64,000 nt of DNA from Antedon mediterranea (GCF_964355755.1 NC_092672.1:23992501-24056500); one strand, 5' to 3'; shown: positions 25,501 to 40,500, numbered from the stretch's first letter. Notes: generated by a model from the sequence alone, not told the origin. Numbers and translations are program-made.

Positions 25501-28500
25501 ATATATATAGTGTATATATATATTTCTTTGAAGATGCCTCCATAAGGAAATTCATGGTGTCAATTGAAGTTTTAAATTAAATATTTTAAAGTAGTTAATT
25601 TTGATAATTGTTCATTTGTATATGGCCTTTTTGTCATATACAGTATAAGTAAAAATTAAAGTAAAGACATCTTTTATTTTAATGTCTCTTATTGTATATT
25701 TGAAGAATTTTTTCGCTTTTCATTTTAGATTAATCTTCATAAAAAAAGTGAGAAATCTGTATCACAACATTTCCCACTGTAGAATTTGAATGCTTTAGCA
25801 TTCAATTCGCTCACTAGCATTCACAGTGTAACAGTTGTGTACCAATATTTGAATGTGTAGTTTTGAATGCTAGACCACGCCCACTAAAAAAGCTCACTAG
25901 CACATTCATCTACTAGCATTCGAATGCTAGGCTAGCATTCCCCTACTAGCATTCGAATGCTAGGCTAAGCCTTCCAGATTTAGCATTCGAATGCTAGTAT
26001 AGCATTCAACTAGTAGCATTCGAATGCTAGTGCTACAATTCACATGCTTAGCTCATTTACATAATTCGGCTCCCTGGAAGGCTTAGCGAAGGCTTAGTGA
26101 ATGCTAAGAAGCATTCGAAGGAAGGCTTAGCGAAGGCTTAGTGAATGCTAAATTCAGTCATTGAATGCTTATATACCACTAGTATTCGAATGCTAAGTAT
26201 TAGCCCTTCGAATACCAATAATAGCATTCCAGGAGTAGCATTCGAATGCTTTGTGAATGGTAAGTGAAGGCATTCAGCTTTGGTAAGGGACACGCTCTCG
26301 ATATCATCGTGTGTATATGTGACGTCGTGAATATAGACGCCCGTATTCTTAAACCGGACTTTAGTCGTAGTTCGAGCTAAAACTAAAAAAATGACGTCAT
26401 TTTAATTCATAAACCGAACTTCAACTAAATCACTGACTAAATCAGGCCAACCTCGACTAAATCGAGACGGATTTTGATCGATTTTTTAAGATTTTATTTG
26501 TTGTTAATCAAATATACTTCACTGTTAAATTAATACTGATATTGTTCTAATAATTAACGATTACAATTATTTTTCATGTATATAGTCCTGATGCGTAAAA
26601 AGTGTTGTAAGAAATGGAAAGTGATATCAATGCGCAAAATTTTGTCTGCTCCTCAAATACTCTCTTGTCATTGGCCAATGTATAGCCTTTGTTACCCAGA
26701 CGTGTGCAACTCGACTAAAAGCTCGACTTCATTAAGTCGAACTGCAAACTTCAACTACTTCGTTTTTGAATCGAATTTGAAGTAATAGCTCGAACTACGA
26801 CTTTTCCAAGTCGAACTTCGAACTACGACTAAAGTCCGGTTTAAGAATACGGGCGAGAGGCTTCCGACGGCCGTTGAAATAGAATATTGCAATGGCGTGA
26901 GTAATTTTCGCTAATTTACCATGGTATCTTAAAATTTCGTTTTTACTCAAAATACTATACATTTTGTTTTTATTTGTATGGGTTTGTGTTAATTTGATAC
27001 ATTTAAATAACATGTGTGAATTTCTTGAAAATCGAAATTCCATTTCAGGTCCATTTTAAACATTTCCATTGAACTCTTTATAAAACAATGAAAACTACAG
27101 CAACATACTATTGAAATATAATCCTTATTCCAAAGTGTAGAAATACAGTAATTAAGTCGGAATTATGTACACTTCTATTACACAAAATTTCAATTTTTTT
27201 TAGTTCATTTTCACAAAACTGTTTAATAACTTTTGAAACACTATGATTCTACCTATATATCACATAGAGGTACAAATGATCAAATATGCTAGTTGATAGA
27301 CATATAGACTATTCATTTATTTTATAATTATTATCATACTCATTTGCCATACTCTCCTTTATTCCTTTCAACAACATCACCACCAACTCCAACCACCTCC
27401 TGGTTATAGTCACCACCACCAATCCCAAGAATGATGATGCAGAATTTGGTTGAGAGCTAAAGTGATCTTTTAATACACACCACAATTATAGTTCTTTGTT
27501 ATTAGGTTGTAATTATTTTTTCCATATAAAATATAAGATACAGAGAGTATATCTGCCACATTTATTCTTTCTTTATACTCAGGATTAACAAACATAAATA
27601 AAACTGAAATAGCGGCACAAATATAATTTTGTAAGTTATTTACCGTACCTAGTTTTTAACAAATCACCTTACATAATAATTACAGTATCAAACCACCATT
27701 ACAATGTCATACAAAATGTAAAAATAAACAAATCATCATTAGCATGGTGATGATTGATCCATAGCAATATTTTTAGTCTATTTAAAAAAATGTTTATTTC
27801 TTAAAATTTATTTAGATATACATACACACATAGTAAATTATAGTAAACAAAAAATACATGGAAATTGTTTAACACTAAACAACCTACATTAGAGGTGAAA
27901 TACCACTAAGAAACACAAGAAAGCTGAACTTAGACTTAAATGTACTACACAACTGTAACAAGTTCAGAGTGTATCCAACATTTAACATTATGACATATTT
28001 TAGACCACTGACAATGGTGATCACCAGTGCTTCGCAAAGTCTGCAGTTGCACTTTATATCATGTTTTATTCATTGATATTTATCTCCATCATCCAACTTT
28101 ATCAAACAAAACATTTTTTAGGATAAACATACAGTAGCTATATGTAAGGTTCAACTTTAACAATTTTAAAAAGTTTAACATTTTCTAACATTAATGTTAA
28201 AAGATTACTTTTAAAAGAACTTATATTATAATTTCAATTTTCAGTACAAGCTATTTAACAATTTAAAAAAAATATATGCCAAGTTATTGTAGCATAACTT
28301 TATATTTTAATCAATGGATGTAAATGACTTTGCATTATATAAATGTATTACAATTGTTTATAAACTCTTAATTGTTGTAGATTCTATTTCAGTACAACCT
28401 TTTTTTAAAACTAATATTGACCTTGATTCATCCTTGTTTCAGTTTGATGGTCCTACCTTTTCAATAGAATTACATTCATGTTCACAGAGTAAATCAAGAT

Positions 28501-31500
28501 TTATCTCCTTTAAAATTAAATTCAATAAAACTATATCCCATAACAATTTTCCTATGAATAAATAGATGGAATTATTCTTAGTTTATTGATTTGATTCAGA
28601 CCAATTTCATACACATTTAGCAATATTTTTTTTCATTTTTTAACTAATAATATGCATAGAAAATGTTTATTTTACAACTACAATACCTCATTAAGTAATT
28701 CATTTATTTACTTTTTTATGGCTTTAACTAGTTGAATTCTCTCATGGTACCAATATAAAGTCTTAATCGGCAATACATTTCTATTGATCATACATTCTAA
28801 TATGTTTCATAATTTTTTGGATTTTATTGTGTTACAATAAAGGAAAAATAAACGGTGCGGGAAAAAACATTATCAGATGACTAAATATATGTAATATAAC
28901 GTTTTAATACATTTCTGGTGTTTTTGTGCAACTTCAAATTTTTATTTTTGTGCTATAGTTTAGTAGTAAACTAAATTTATCTTCTCATTTCCACCATTTA
29001 AGACAGAATAGTCCAACTTCCCTTCCCCTGTAGTAGAGCACCGTATCAAGAATGTTAAATAACAGACAAGAGACATAAAATTGCTTGTCTACATACACTT
29101 TATTCACAGTACACATATGGCTGAATGCATATAACAACATTACTATAAGCCCAACAACTGGGAAACCTTTAACATGTGGCTTACCTTTCCCTCGGTCATG
29201 CTTTTTAACAACCTACCTTAAACACCTGCGTTAGCGGCTAAGGTAACACCAACCCAGCGAATGCTACGCAATCCAAATAGATACTTATTGTACCCACATC
29301 TTCGTAAAATATCCTTAAACAGCACGGCAGCGTGAATAGGACATCTGTCTAGCATGTGGCTACTAGTTGATTTCACTGACTAAATAGTGCTAATGTGGTT
29401 CCATGCCTTCTACTCTCTATATCAGCATGTATAAAGACCCAGGTATCTGTGTCCAACAATAATGTCCAACCACCAATAGTTCTTGATAGTTCAAACACTG
29501 AATTATTTAATATTTTAAATAAACTAAAATTTACACTATGTAGTATTTTTGTAAAAAAATTAATAAAATATGCACTAAATGTTGATTTTCCTTTTACCCA
29601 AACCTTGTATTATTTTAGGTAAATACAGAATTTCATTTACAGTATTGTGGTACAAAACTATGGAACCAAGACCTTCTGTTTCTGAATTATTTCTTGTAAC
29701 GTTAAATCTTTGATTAGTTTTACACCTTTTCACCTTCTGTCAATTATTTAAGAATTACTGACATTCAGTGATTGAAGTTTCTCCTTCATCTAATGTTCAA
29801 GCAGTATTGTTATAATGTTTTTTTATTTAGAATTGTCCTATAATTTCACACATAAATTAATTATTCCCTGAGATTTGAAATCAAAATAAAATGTACATTG
29901 ACTTATTTAATAATTGCCCTGATTTAATGCACAACTATTAATTTAGATTGTATAGGCTTTTTCTTTTTATCCAAATGTACATATGAAAAACATAAGCACT
30001 CATTTCGAGGGCTTGTGATGAGTTGAAAATCAAATAACAATATTATCAAGTTAAAGTTCAAAAATTTTTTTTTTGTAATGGTCAAATGAATACAAAACAG
30101 AAAATATATTTAGGTTACATTAATTTCTTTAAAAAGTAGCATGAAAACATAAAATAAAATACATGAATAAAGGAAATAACTATACAGGAACCAAAACTTA
30201 AAATAAATAAATAAAATCAACAGAAATATAGACAATAGCATATTATTTTATCAGAAAAGTAGTTGGAGAGATAATGATTTTCAATTATTATACAAAAGTC
30301 TTTCTGATTAGAAACAAGGGTTGAATCAAGACAATTCCACCTATATTTGGGGTAAAACATTATTTTTTGTTTAAAATAATTGCCAAACTCTGCAATCATC
30401 CAAAAAACATAGCAAACCTCATTTAACTAACATAAAAGTGATTGAATTAGTGTACAACTCACTTGGTTTGTCAATTAACAAATTTAAATATATTTTTGTT
30501 AAATACTTAATTTTGTGGTTAAGCATCATTTTTTCGTTTAAAAACAATATTGATAAACCTTCACCGCCCCAAACAATGTTACAGTAATGTATAAGTAAAA
30601 CATTTTATTTAAATTTCTTCAGAATACTAATATATTTAGATATTTTATTTGAGAAAAATTTTTGCCAGCCAATAATCTAATTAAAAGACCAAGGAATGAT
30701 ACTTCACTTTTTCAATTAATTTTCCATTAAAAAAATATAACAATTGTTGTGTCCTGTAAGTTCACTAATACAATTAGTTTTAGTCGTATTAATTAATTAT
30801 TAGTTTGTAGTGAACAATTTACTAACTTACTTAAAATGGACCTGAAATGGATTTTCGATTTTTTTCATTTTAGAATGATGTTTTGGGGGCTATTAGGTGT
30901 TGCTAGAATGTATATTGTTACAAAATATAAATTCGCCCTTTTGGGGAAAGCCCCATTTGAAAATAAAAAAAATTCGCGGGTGACGTCACTTTGCGAATAT
31001 ATTCCTATCTCTCCAATGGACAATTTGCAGTTTTTTGGCTATAACTCTTGAAATCTATGGAGTATTTTCTAAAAAATGCTTGTGCTTTTGCAAAAACGTA
31101 TTTATAATTTTTTTTTAGATAAAATTATTACCGTATAAACGGTTAGTCGTCGAGTAAATGACGATTTAAAATCTCCAAATCAACGGTTTTTTCTGGCAAT
31201 ACCGACGTTAGCCTGGCAACGTTGTCCGGGATACAGCGCCGTGTGCAATGATGCGTATCCATATTTTTCCGTTCGTGTACTGTATTTTGTATTCGTTTGT
31301 AATTTATACTGCTAAAATGTGTTAGTTTCTTTAGTTTTTAGTTTAGCAGAATTAAATTAGTAATATTATTTGTCACGAATCAGGCAGTTCGAAAACGAAT
31401 TTGATTCATATTTTACTTTGGCTTGACAATGAGCAGCAAGTTGTTGATATCGCTTTGGATGCACATGAAACGTGGGTGGTGGATCGACTCCGCGCGCTGG

Positions 31501-34500
31501 GCACCGCCTAGCCTAGGCCTAGTATTAGTAAAGGTCTGGGAGGTAGGCCTAGGCCTTCTAAATTCGGGTTTTAGAACAAACAAAGTACATTTTAGGGCAC
31601 TATATTTCAACAACATTATATATCTATATATAAATTTACGTAAGGGCAAAATTCGGTAAATCTCGGTTTATTTCTAGAATTTCTACTCGATGGTATATAA
31701 AGTTGGTTCATACTTTCGGTACTGATTTTAACCATCTGATGTAACCCTGTTTACTAATTAAATTGAGTTAGGTAATTAGTTATTGAAGATTAAAACGAAT
31801 TTAGGTTCAACGATTTGCCCCAAATAGGGGTGTTTTCCGATCGTGGTATACACTGTCTAATGGATGTCCATCTTGAAAAATACCCGCCACAAAAATTCGA
31901 GGAGGCTTCGCATTTTCCTATCTCCTCCTACGATAATTGTTTTTAATAGCTGAAAACTGGTTGAACAGCTAGAGTACAGCATCATAATGTTGAAGACAGG
32001 CCGATTTTCGTAAAAAAATACTATTTTGATAGATTTAATATACGATTATACAAATGTATTGATTTGCGATGAATGGAACATTCCAATCTCTGTGTCGTTC
32101 CACAAGTGTCTATTCCCTCAGGCGTCGTAAAGGAAAGTACTCTATACTCATAACAGAAATTGGATCCATTTTTTTTCAATCTGTGCTGCAGAGGTTGGAT
32201 ATAAATTTTTTTAGACGGATAATGGTTTCAGTCGCCGTATAGTATGTACAAATCTTTATTATTGCAGTTAAACCACCCATATCATCACCCTTCCCTCTCA
32301 CTGGCATGAGTAGCGTTGTAAAGACATAGTAGTACGGGGCGCCGTATGGGACATTGCTAATTTTGTCGAAATATTACAATTTTGTCTACACATAATTAAT
32401 TTTGTCAATACAAAATTCATTTTGTTCAACACAAAATTCATTTTGTGTTGACAAAATTTATTCTGTGTGGACAAAATTAATTTTGTCTTGACAAACTTCA
32501 TTTTGTCTAGACAAAATTAATTCTGTGTAGACAAATTTAATTCTGTGTGGACAAAATTCATTTTGTGGCGACAAAATGTATTCTGTGTAGACAAAAATTA
32601 TTCTGTGTAGACAAAATTCATTCTGTGTAGACAAAATTCATTCTGTGTAGACAAAATTCATTTCAGTCTAATATGGAACTTGAATACTTTGCATCGAGTA
32701 TAAGTACAGTTTATACTGATGTATAACACGTAGCCCTATATGCCTACCAATTTTGGTAATAAATATTAAAGATGGTTGAAGATTTATATCGATACCGATA
32801 ATATTGATTAAGAAAATGACAACACTATTTACGATAACATCTGATAAGTTGAGTAGTAATGAAATGATTTTAGTTAATACATTTATTTTAATATAATAGT
32901 TAGTATAGGCCTATTTATTCTCATGGGAATTGCGTCGTCTATAGGCCTACCAAGTTTATTTGATAGGAATACTAAATTGCTAATAGGCCTAACTCAAGGG
33001 AACAAAACTATGAAATATCTCTTAACACGTTCACTGCCACGGCGTATTTATACGTCAAAAATTGCATGTCGCTACTTGCCAAGACGTAATACTACGTCAA
33101 AATCGTAGCACTTTTGTATTGTATGTAGAATCGCTGGCAGTGGTGATTGGAACAGGAATTATCGCATGGCAGTTTATGAATGATGTACGTAAACGATAAT
33201 CTAAAAAGAAATGTCATATGTTTAATTGTGTTTATTCCCTCATGCATTGAATATGGTTGATACGATGGCGCCCTCACACTCAATATAATCATCTCAAACA
33301 TGTCATAAATTGCGCTAATAGTAAATAAAAATAATAAAGGATGAAATGATTCAGTGTGGTTTACTGTTTTTATCTCTCGATGATAGGGTGGGTCAGAGGA
33401 TGGGGGTCAGATATTGACCCCAGCTTGTGACCAGATGTTACACTTTCAAACTGTAATTTAATATGTAAACGGGACTTGGCACTGGGACAGAAATTACGGA
33501 AAATGCCTTGGCAGTCAATGTGTTAAGACATATATTAATTGTCTCTAATTGAAATAATAGAGATATCTTTATTGAAAAGATATCTTGGTTATAAACAGGG
33601 ATATATCTCTATTGGAACCTAAGAGCTATGTAAACTAACTACATCTATTAAAATCTAAGATATTTTAGTTGCCTAAATAAATGACAGTTTGGTACGCCAT
33701 AGATTATGATATTGCAAATTGTCGTTAAAAAGTTAAATTAAATTTTACTCTCGGTAGCATATTATTATATATTTACACCCTCGAAAGATATAATTCAACT
33801 TTGACCAAATAGTTATATGGATGTTCACACAACTGACATATGGCGCCTCTCAAGTATCCATTCCCATGGCAATGTATATAATCTTTCCACCTTCTCCATG
33901 ATTGATTTTATTTATTATACATTGCTAATTGCAAATAATTGTTTATAAGTTTACATTGTTCTTTGTACTTTTAATGTACGTATTCAGTCTTTGGCTGGCT
34001 TGATAAGATTGATGTTAAATAAAAATGCATTTCCACTAATAAAATATGGAGTTGTATCGAGAGAGTATCGTGATTTCGGGCAGAATGGTTCTCGGTCTGG
34101 AAAGGTCATTATTACACTGTCTGGGGTGTTGATATTTATACATCGAATGTTTTATGGGCAATCAGTCCTGTAACCTAGCCAACGTAGGCTACCTGGCCTA
34201 CTTACTACTGTAGGTTAAAGGTTATTAGGTTTCGCAGGGTGGATGACTGTTATATAAAACTAACGTGAGCAATCTTTTGTAGTCAGTTCTTTAAATGTTT
34301 TTTTTTTTCAAATAACGGACAGCTTTCAGCATCATTATTTCTGCAATGACTATTATTATCTTAAAGATATATTGTCCCCTGAAAAAATATTTTTTTAAAT
34401 CTTTTTGTTGAATATGTTATTTTAATGTCACATAATAGTTATTCACTTTCACAAAAAATTAGGTCTGAAAAAAAATTATTTACCTGAAAAAAATGTAATT

Positions 34501-37500
34501 TAAAGCAAAAAATGGTCAAATTGTCTGGAAGCCAATGAGTTTTTGGGTAATTTAACTGTTTATTTTGTCTTTTTATAGGTGAAATAATTTTTCCCCGTTC
34601 TTTTTTCTTATGGAAGTGAACAACTTCATTAAAACTGCATAATGGCCTATTCAAAGTCTGATTTTAAAAATCTTTATTTTTCATGATTTTGGGAGACAAT
34701 ACATCTTTAATTTTAAAATAAAGTATATACATTTTATAAGAATAATAAATAATATTTTAAACGACAAAATTTTAAATAGCCCCATTACTACAATTTTACA
34801 GGGCTCTATAAAAACCATTTTCCGATTTTTTAATATAGAATACATTATGATAATAATTATTACTGACGACGTAGATATTAAATTGTCAAAGTATGAATAC
34901 TGATCATATCTGATATTTTCAGGGGTCCCTGATATTATAAAATATATTAATATGATAGCAATAGAGACGGAGGCATGCTCAGCCATAATAACTGAACCAA
35001 TAACAAATGTCAAAGATTCGCGCGCTGTCATCATTTATAGCTTCACCCTGTCTTGCCCTTTTCACGTTTAAACTCCGCCTTCTAATTTAAATGTTAAAAC
35101 CGAGCCTACTCAAGCGTGGGACAAAATGTTTTAAAAAACGTTTTGTTCCACGCTTGAGTAGGCTAGGCTAACAAAATTCATTTTGTCGCGACAAAATGAA
35201 TTTTTTCTACACAGAATGAATTTTGTCTACACAGAATAAATTTTGTCTACACAGAATAAATTTTGTCTACACAGAATACATTTTGTCGCCACAAAATGAA
35301 TTTTGTCTACACAGAATTTTCGTTACAGAATGAATTTTGTCGCCACAAAATGATTTTTGTTGTTACAGAATGAATTTTGTCTACACAAAATTAATTTTGT
35401 CAACACAGAATTAATTTTGCCTACTAATTCAGTTGAGTTAGATAATTTAATATTTATTGACGATTAAATCGACTTTATGATTTTCCCCGAATAGAGGTGG
35501 TTTTCACAAATTGTTTTACATTATATAAACATACACGTCGTAGTGATGTATCGTTACATGTACTGCTATTTCAATCTACTAGGACAGTGATACTGATAGT
35601 TTCAACAAAGTATTACATCGCAATGTTTTACTGTGTTTAGTGGTATATTATTTTTAAAACATGAAAACAATTATTATTTTGTTACTAAATGGATAAAGAA
35701 TATATTTAAAAATTGTTCCTCTTTGCACCCATCCTCTTCCCCATCCCTCAACCCTAATGTTACATTATTATTTCAAAACACAAATTAAGTTTGTTTAAAT
35801 TTGACTTAAACAATTGGTCTCATTTTTTGACAAGTTTCTCTTTCGGAAGTAATTCCCAGGGTGCTAATTTTTGTTGAGTACATAAATCAGTGTCTATGTA
35901 TTCGTTCCTGTGTAAACGACATGTATTATTGTACGTACAATTGAAATCGTCAGTTTTTTAACACTGAAATTATTATGTATTCGAGAACCATCTGTGGGCA
36001 CGACCTAGATGGTACGCGAGCGAAGCGAGCGTACCATCTAGTTGAATAAATTAGTATTAGTGTCAACGCTTCGCGTATCTTTCCAGGCCGTCGATCATTC
36101 ACGGACTATCGGGCGGCATACACGCTCTCGATCGATATCGCCGTGTGTATATGTGACGTCGTGAATATAGATACTCCCGACGGCCGTTGAAATAAAATAT
36201 TGCAATGGCGTGAGTAACTTTCGCTATTTTACCAAGGTATCTTAAAATTTAGTTTTTCTCAAAAAATACTATACATTTTGTTTTTATTTGTATGGGCTTG
36301 TGTTAATTTGATAAATTTAAATAACATGTGTGAATTTCTTGAAAATCGAAATTCCATTTCAGGTCCATTTTAACTTTAAATTTAAAAAGTTTAACAAGAC
36401 AATATTGTTATTAAAATGTAAAGTTGTATTATCTGCATAAAAAATTTGAAAGATTTACTAATTATTAATTTGAAATAATGATTACGATCTGTAAAATATC
36501 TTTTAAACCAATCTAAGAAAATACCATAACGAAACAACTTGAAAATATCATGGTTAACAACATCAACAGTTTTTGATAAATCTAGAAAAGTACTTTCAAA
36601 TGCAGTATTAACCGAATTAGTGAGTTCAAGAAAAGCATGAAAAGTGGTATTGTATGCATACATTTTTTATTATTTTTTTGAAAAAATGGGTAAAAATAAG
36701 ATTGGTATAAAAGTATCCGTTTTTAAATACAGGATTTACATTTAATATGATTAGGTACAGAACCCATCATGAATGATTAATTAATGGCGTATGTGAGATG
36801 GCTTATAATTAATGGAGCAACCTTTTTAAGAATCATGCTCTGAACCTTTACTAGAATTCAAATTATTAATTATATTAAGCACTTCTGTTTCAGATATAAA
36901 TGAGAGGCTATATGGGAGGTGGTAATTAACAGATTAGGTCTTTGCCATTTTAGAATATAGAATTACAGAGTTTTACAAATGTGGCTATACTTTTTATATC
37001 TTGAAATATTTGAACTTTTATGAATTTTTAAAAGTTTATGCTAATGTTTACTAAATTTATTTAGGTGGGGTGTGTAGTGGGTGTCACCAATAGTTGTTTT
37101 AGTGTTTTGGGTTTTTTTTAACTTCAAAAAGTATATAAAAAAATGTATCCAACATTAGGATTAACTGTACAGTTTAGACGAATCAGTTTGAGAAAGATCA
37201 AAGCAAAATGCACCTATATCTGTAATTCAGTATCAATGGTCAAGAACGTCAACCTTATTGAAAGTTAATCATAATCAATTATTTTTGAAATAGGTAAATG
37301 ATCAGAGATGTCTGAATTGTAATACCTGATAAAATATCAAAATTTGTAGGCCTATAGAGTATCATGGTGTGACGTCACAATGATAGAGGGCGCTGCATGG
37401 TTGCTAGCCAAACAAAAAATGCGTTCAACGGTACTATGTTGATAAACTGTAAAGATTTGTATTTTCTAATATTTTTGAAATAGGTAAATGATCAGAGATG

Positions 37501-40500
37501 TCTGAATTGTAATACCCAATAAAATATCAAAATTGGTAGGCTGGTAGTGTAAAAATAATCAATAAGTTCTGCATTTTTTTTTTGTAATTGTCATCAGTCG
37601 TAGGGAAAAACGTACAATAGTTGATAAGATGATATAAAATAATTAATAATTATGCTTATTAAATTTGATTAAAACAATAGTAAATTCTACCACAATATTA
37701 CAAAATCTTCATGATTTAAATCTTGAAAACAATTAATTTATAATAACAGCAAAATGTTCCGTGTTATTGTTGAATTGTAAATAAAGCCAATTATAGTTTG
37801 TTTTATTGATTTATAAAAAGCGAATCACATATAGTTCTTTTTTCAATAATAACTGATAATATTTTGTAATAAAAAAAAAACAGTAATTGTGTTCTGGAAT
37901 GTTCGTAACATTTTTATTTAAATACATTATGCGTATGACAAAGATATGGTGATTTGTTTTTTGATTTCTGAATCAAATAAATATTATGCAGAGCTATTTA
38001 AGTATGTCTTCACTCAGAGATGTCCATACTGTTCTACTACTACTAGTACTTCAATTTTACTGTAAAATAAGAATTTGAGTTCTCTACACTAAAGGTTATT
38101 ATTCACATAAGACAGTATGTAATAGTGATACGTAAGAGGCATTTAATAAGAAATCATAATCACCAGAAATAGAAAATTAAACTTTTTCTGTACCACAATA
38201 AAAACTGTTCAATACAATTTAAAAGATTTAATATTCCTGGAGTATTATCACAAATAGATAATCATTTAAATTTGAAGCATTCAAAATACAGTAGGAGGGT
38301 TTGTTTATAATTTTATAATTTTATTACTTGATGGGTAGGCACCCAAAAAAATTATATGACAATTTTGTGTATGTATGCTAAAAATGCCTTAGTAAACATG
38401 TAAACTCACATGTTGTATACAAATACTATTGGGCTACTGGTTCAAATTTTGGTTTATATCTAGTAAGACTAAATAATACAACTAGATTTAATTCGTCACT
38501 ATGACGAATTATAGGTTATATGCATTGATAATTAAAATAAAGATAATTTATTTTTAAAAGATATTTTGATTCATTGATTTTCTCAGATTCTTTAAATAAT
38601 ATATAATATATGATAGGACCTTGCTAACGCGAATACAATAGCCGGTATCACAATCCGATCAAAGATCCCTCTGCGTATAATGTCATAAACCACATTTGCT
38701 GTTACATAATAATAAAGACATAAGTTATTTTTTATCTAGATTTCATTATAAATCATGTGTATAATATATACACTAAGAAATAAATTTGAACAAACAATAC
38801 GGATAATAAAAAAAAAATTTTATTTCGTTTCCCAAGGTGAGACTCGATCTCGGTACCTTGAGTGCCATAGACACGAGCACACACCACCGAGCCATACACA
38901 ACTGACTAAAAATTGTAGAAAAATTCCTCCGTGTATTTACTATGCAGTAACCACTTTGGTGCAGATAGATTATTACATACCGCAATGAATTATAATTTTT
39001 TACTATGATGACATCTTTAAAAATGTACAAAAATGATGCACTGTCAAACTATATACTTTTAACTTTAATATATGAACTTTTGAAGGAAGAAAGTTAATGT
39101 TAAGTTTGTTATTTTGGCCTAAGAAAATGTCATAATTTGTTTGATTGTCGAAATGAATTTTTTTAAATTTAATATGCAATTAATTATGGCTTAATCAACT
39201 TTTGTTCCCTTAGTTTAATAATAAATCATACATAAGATACATACACTTCAAGAAAATGAAATAAAAAATATGTGTTCCCGAGCATTCTGACGATCTATAT
39301 TAATTTTAAAATTTAGCATATTTTCACCATTTTGTTAACTTACACGTGCGTAGCCTGTCACTTTTGACGTGCTCGTATAAGGCAATTACGCGTTGAAAAG
39401 TGAATAAAATATGATGATATTATTAAAGAAAGGTTGTACAACCGAAATCGGACAAAAAGAGTGCGCATTAACGTATAACGCGCAGTGCGCGTGCAAAAAT
39501 CTGCGCAATCATGGCAATTTTTTAAACGCTTAAAATTGCCTGAAACGTACTCTAATTTCATCGAAAATAAATTTTGACAATTTTGAACATTTTAAGCGCG
39601 CGTACGCAAGCGTTATATGCGCTACGCACGTAATTGTATTGCCATATGATGAAATATGACCTGAAATTTATGAGTACCAAATTTTGTTTAATTGTGATTC
39701 ATGCTTGTGAAGATATGATTACAAACGTGATTTCGTAAAATCGCGCGTAGACCGCGTAATTTTTGATTACGCATCGTGAAAATATAACCACATCGATTCC
39801 TGGCCATAAGGAATATACTCTGAAAAATTGACTTAGATAGATGAAACTGATATCAAGATAATTCACGGACAAAATAGTGCTAAGGAAAGAATAAATAAAT
39901 AAAGATTTTGACAGAATCAAGAGGTTATATGCATGATAATGCATATAACCTAATTAATGTGCATTACTAGAGTAAGCTAAGCTACAGTAGTGGCATGTTT
40001 TGAAATTAAAATGACCATTTTGATTAACTGACATATAAATGATGAAAGTGAAACTATTGTTTAATATTAATAGTGACTATGTGTGTATTCTATGTTATGA
40101 TTTTCTAAAAACCAAGTGATGGTTACCTCACCAATAGAGGTAGCCTAGGCCTCTAGCCTTATAATACATAGCAGACAATATTTTTGTGATGAGAATAAAT
40201 AAAATACTTTTTGTCTTTTTCTGTTTGGACATTTGGTTTAATCATAAATACATTTATAGTTCTGACTACATTACTGTAGGTGTCCTGTAAATCATTTTGT
40301 TTTTTCCTGTTACTTAGACATTTTTTCATTCATACTTCAAATTATGTCACTGTAGTAAAAGAATTGTCATGAAAGCATGTATTGTCATCCAACATGGAAA
40401 TATTGCTGTTTTTGGACATGACATCATACCTCAGGTTTTCATAGCCATACAGTAAAGACTCTCCTAATATTAACCATGATTTGTATGGTTTCCTAATATC

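Larger units (their letters stand above)
23667..26289. mobile_element. 2.6-kb nested TIR element with AGCATTCGAATGCT palindromes
   Basis: Ends CCCTTACCAAAG and CTTTGGTAAGGG, continuing as an imperfect inverted repeat of about 50 bp (CATTCAC, GCATTCGAATGCT). Comparison with the empty site in the sister copy (GGCGGCATACACGCTC at 36112-36127) shows precise insertion with a 2-bp AC duplication. The interior has a 51-bp tandem repeat, a possible two-exon coding piece, and a palindrome cluster. Superfamily unknown. Confidence 0.8.
22778..27055. mobile_element. TTAA-flanked TIR element, copy 1 (4.3 kb with nested insertions)
   Basis: Terminal inverted repeats AATGGACCTGAAATGGA at the left and the inverse at the right, flanked by TTAA at 22774-22777 and 27056-27059. 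A TTAA target is typical of piggyBac-like elements, though TA plus TA cannot be excluded. Left arm 22778-23660 and right arm from 26290 match the copy at 30835-36369. Two younger elements sit inside (23667-26289 and 26339-26854). No transposase is visible, so it is non-autonomous. Confidence 0.85.
31624..36041 (+). mobile_element. 4.4-kb insertion ending in a hairpin plus CTAG (Helitron-like, family V)
   Basis: Defined by comparison with copy 1, which reads ATTAAATATTGAATAAAT across the site. Here ATTATATAT is followed by 4.4 kb ending in a long stem (TAGATGGTACGC ... GCGTACCATCTA, 36005-36040) and CTAG, then TTGAATAAAT. A 3' hairpin, a CTAG end and insertion before T fit a Helitron-type element, but no matching 5' end was recognised. 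It contains inverted 20-bp repeat arrays, a TTAA MITE and a long palindrome. Confidence 0.5.
30835..36369. mobile_element. TTAA-flanked TIR element, copy 2 (5.5 kb with insertion)
   Basis: Same ends as 22778-27055 (AATGGACCTGAAATGGA and inverse) with TTAA at 30831-30834 and 36370-36373. The left arm to about 31620 and the right arm from 36042 are collinear with copy 1 at 22778-23590 and from 23591 on. The middle (about 31624-36041) is a later insertion absent from copy 1. Confidence 0.85.

Noticed and set aside
22779-31051. A 71-residue frame starting MDLKWIFDFFHF conserved in both TTAA elements
   Set aside because: The copies are recent duplicates, and the residue differences I can see (L/F, Q/K, M/V, P/S) come from single base changes that all alter the protein, so there is no sign of purifying selection.
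34681-35034. 117-aa minus-strand frame, among the longest in the window, with hydrophobic stretches
   Set aside because: Low-complexity Ile/Phe-rich translation of AT-rich transposon interior, without family motifs or splice support.
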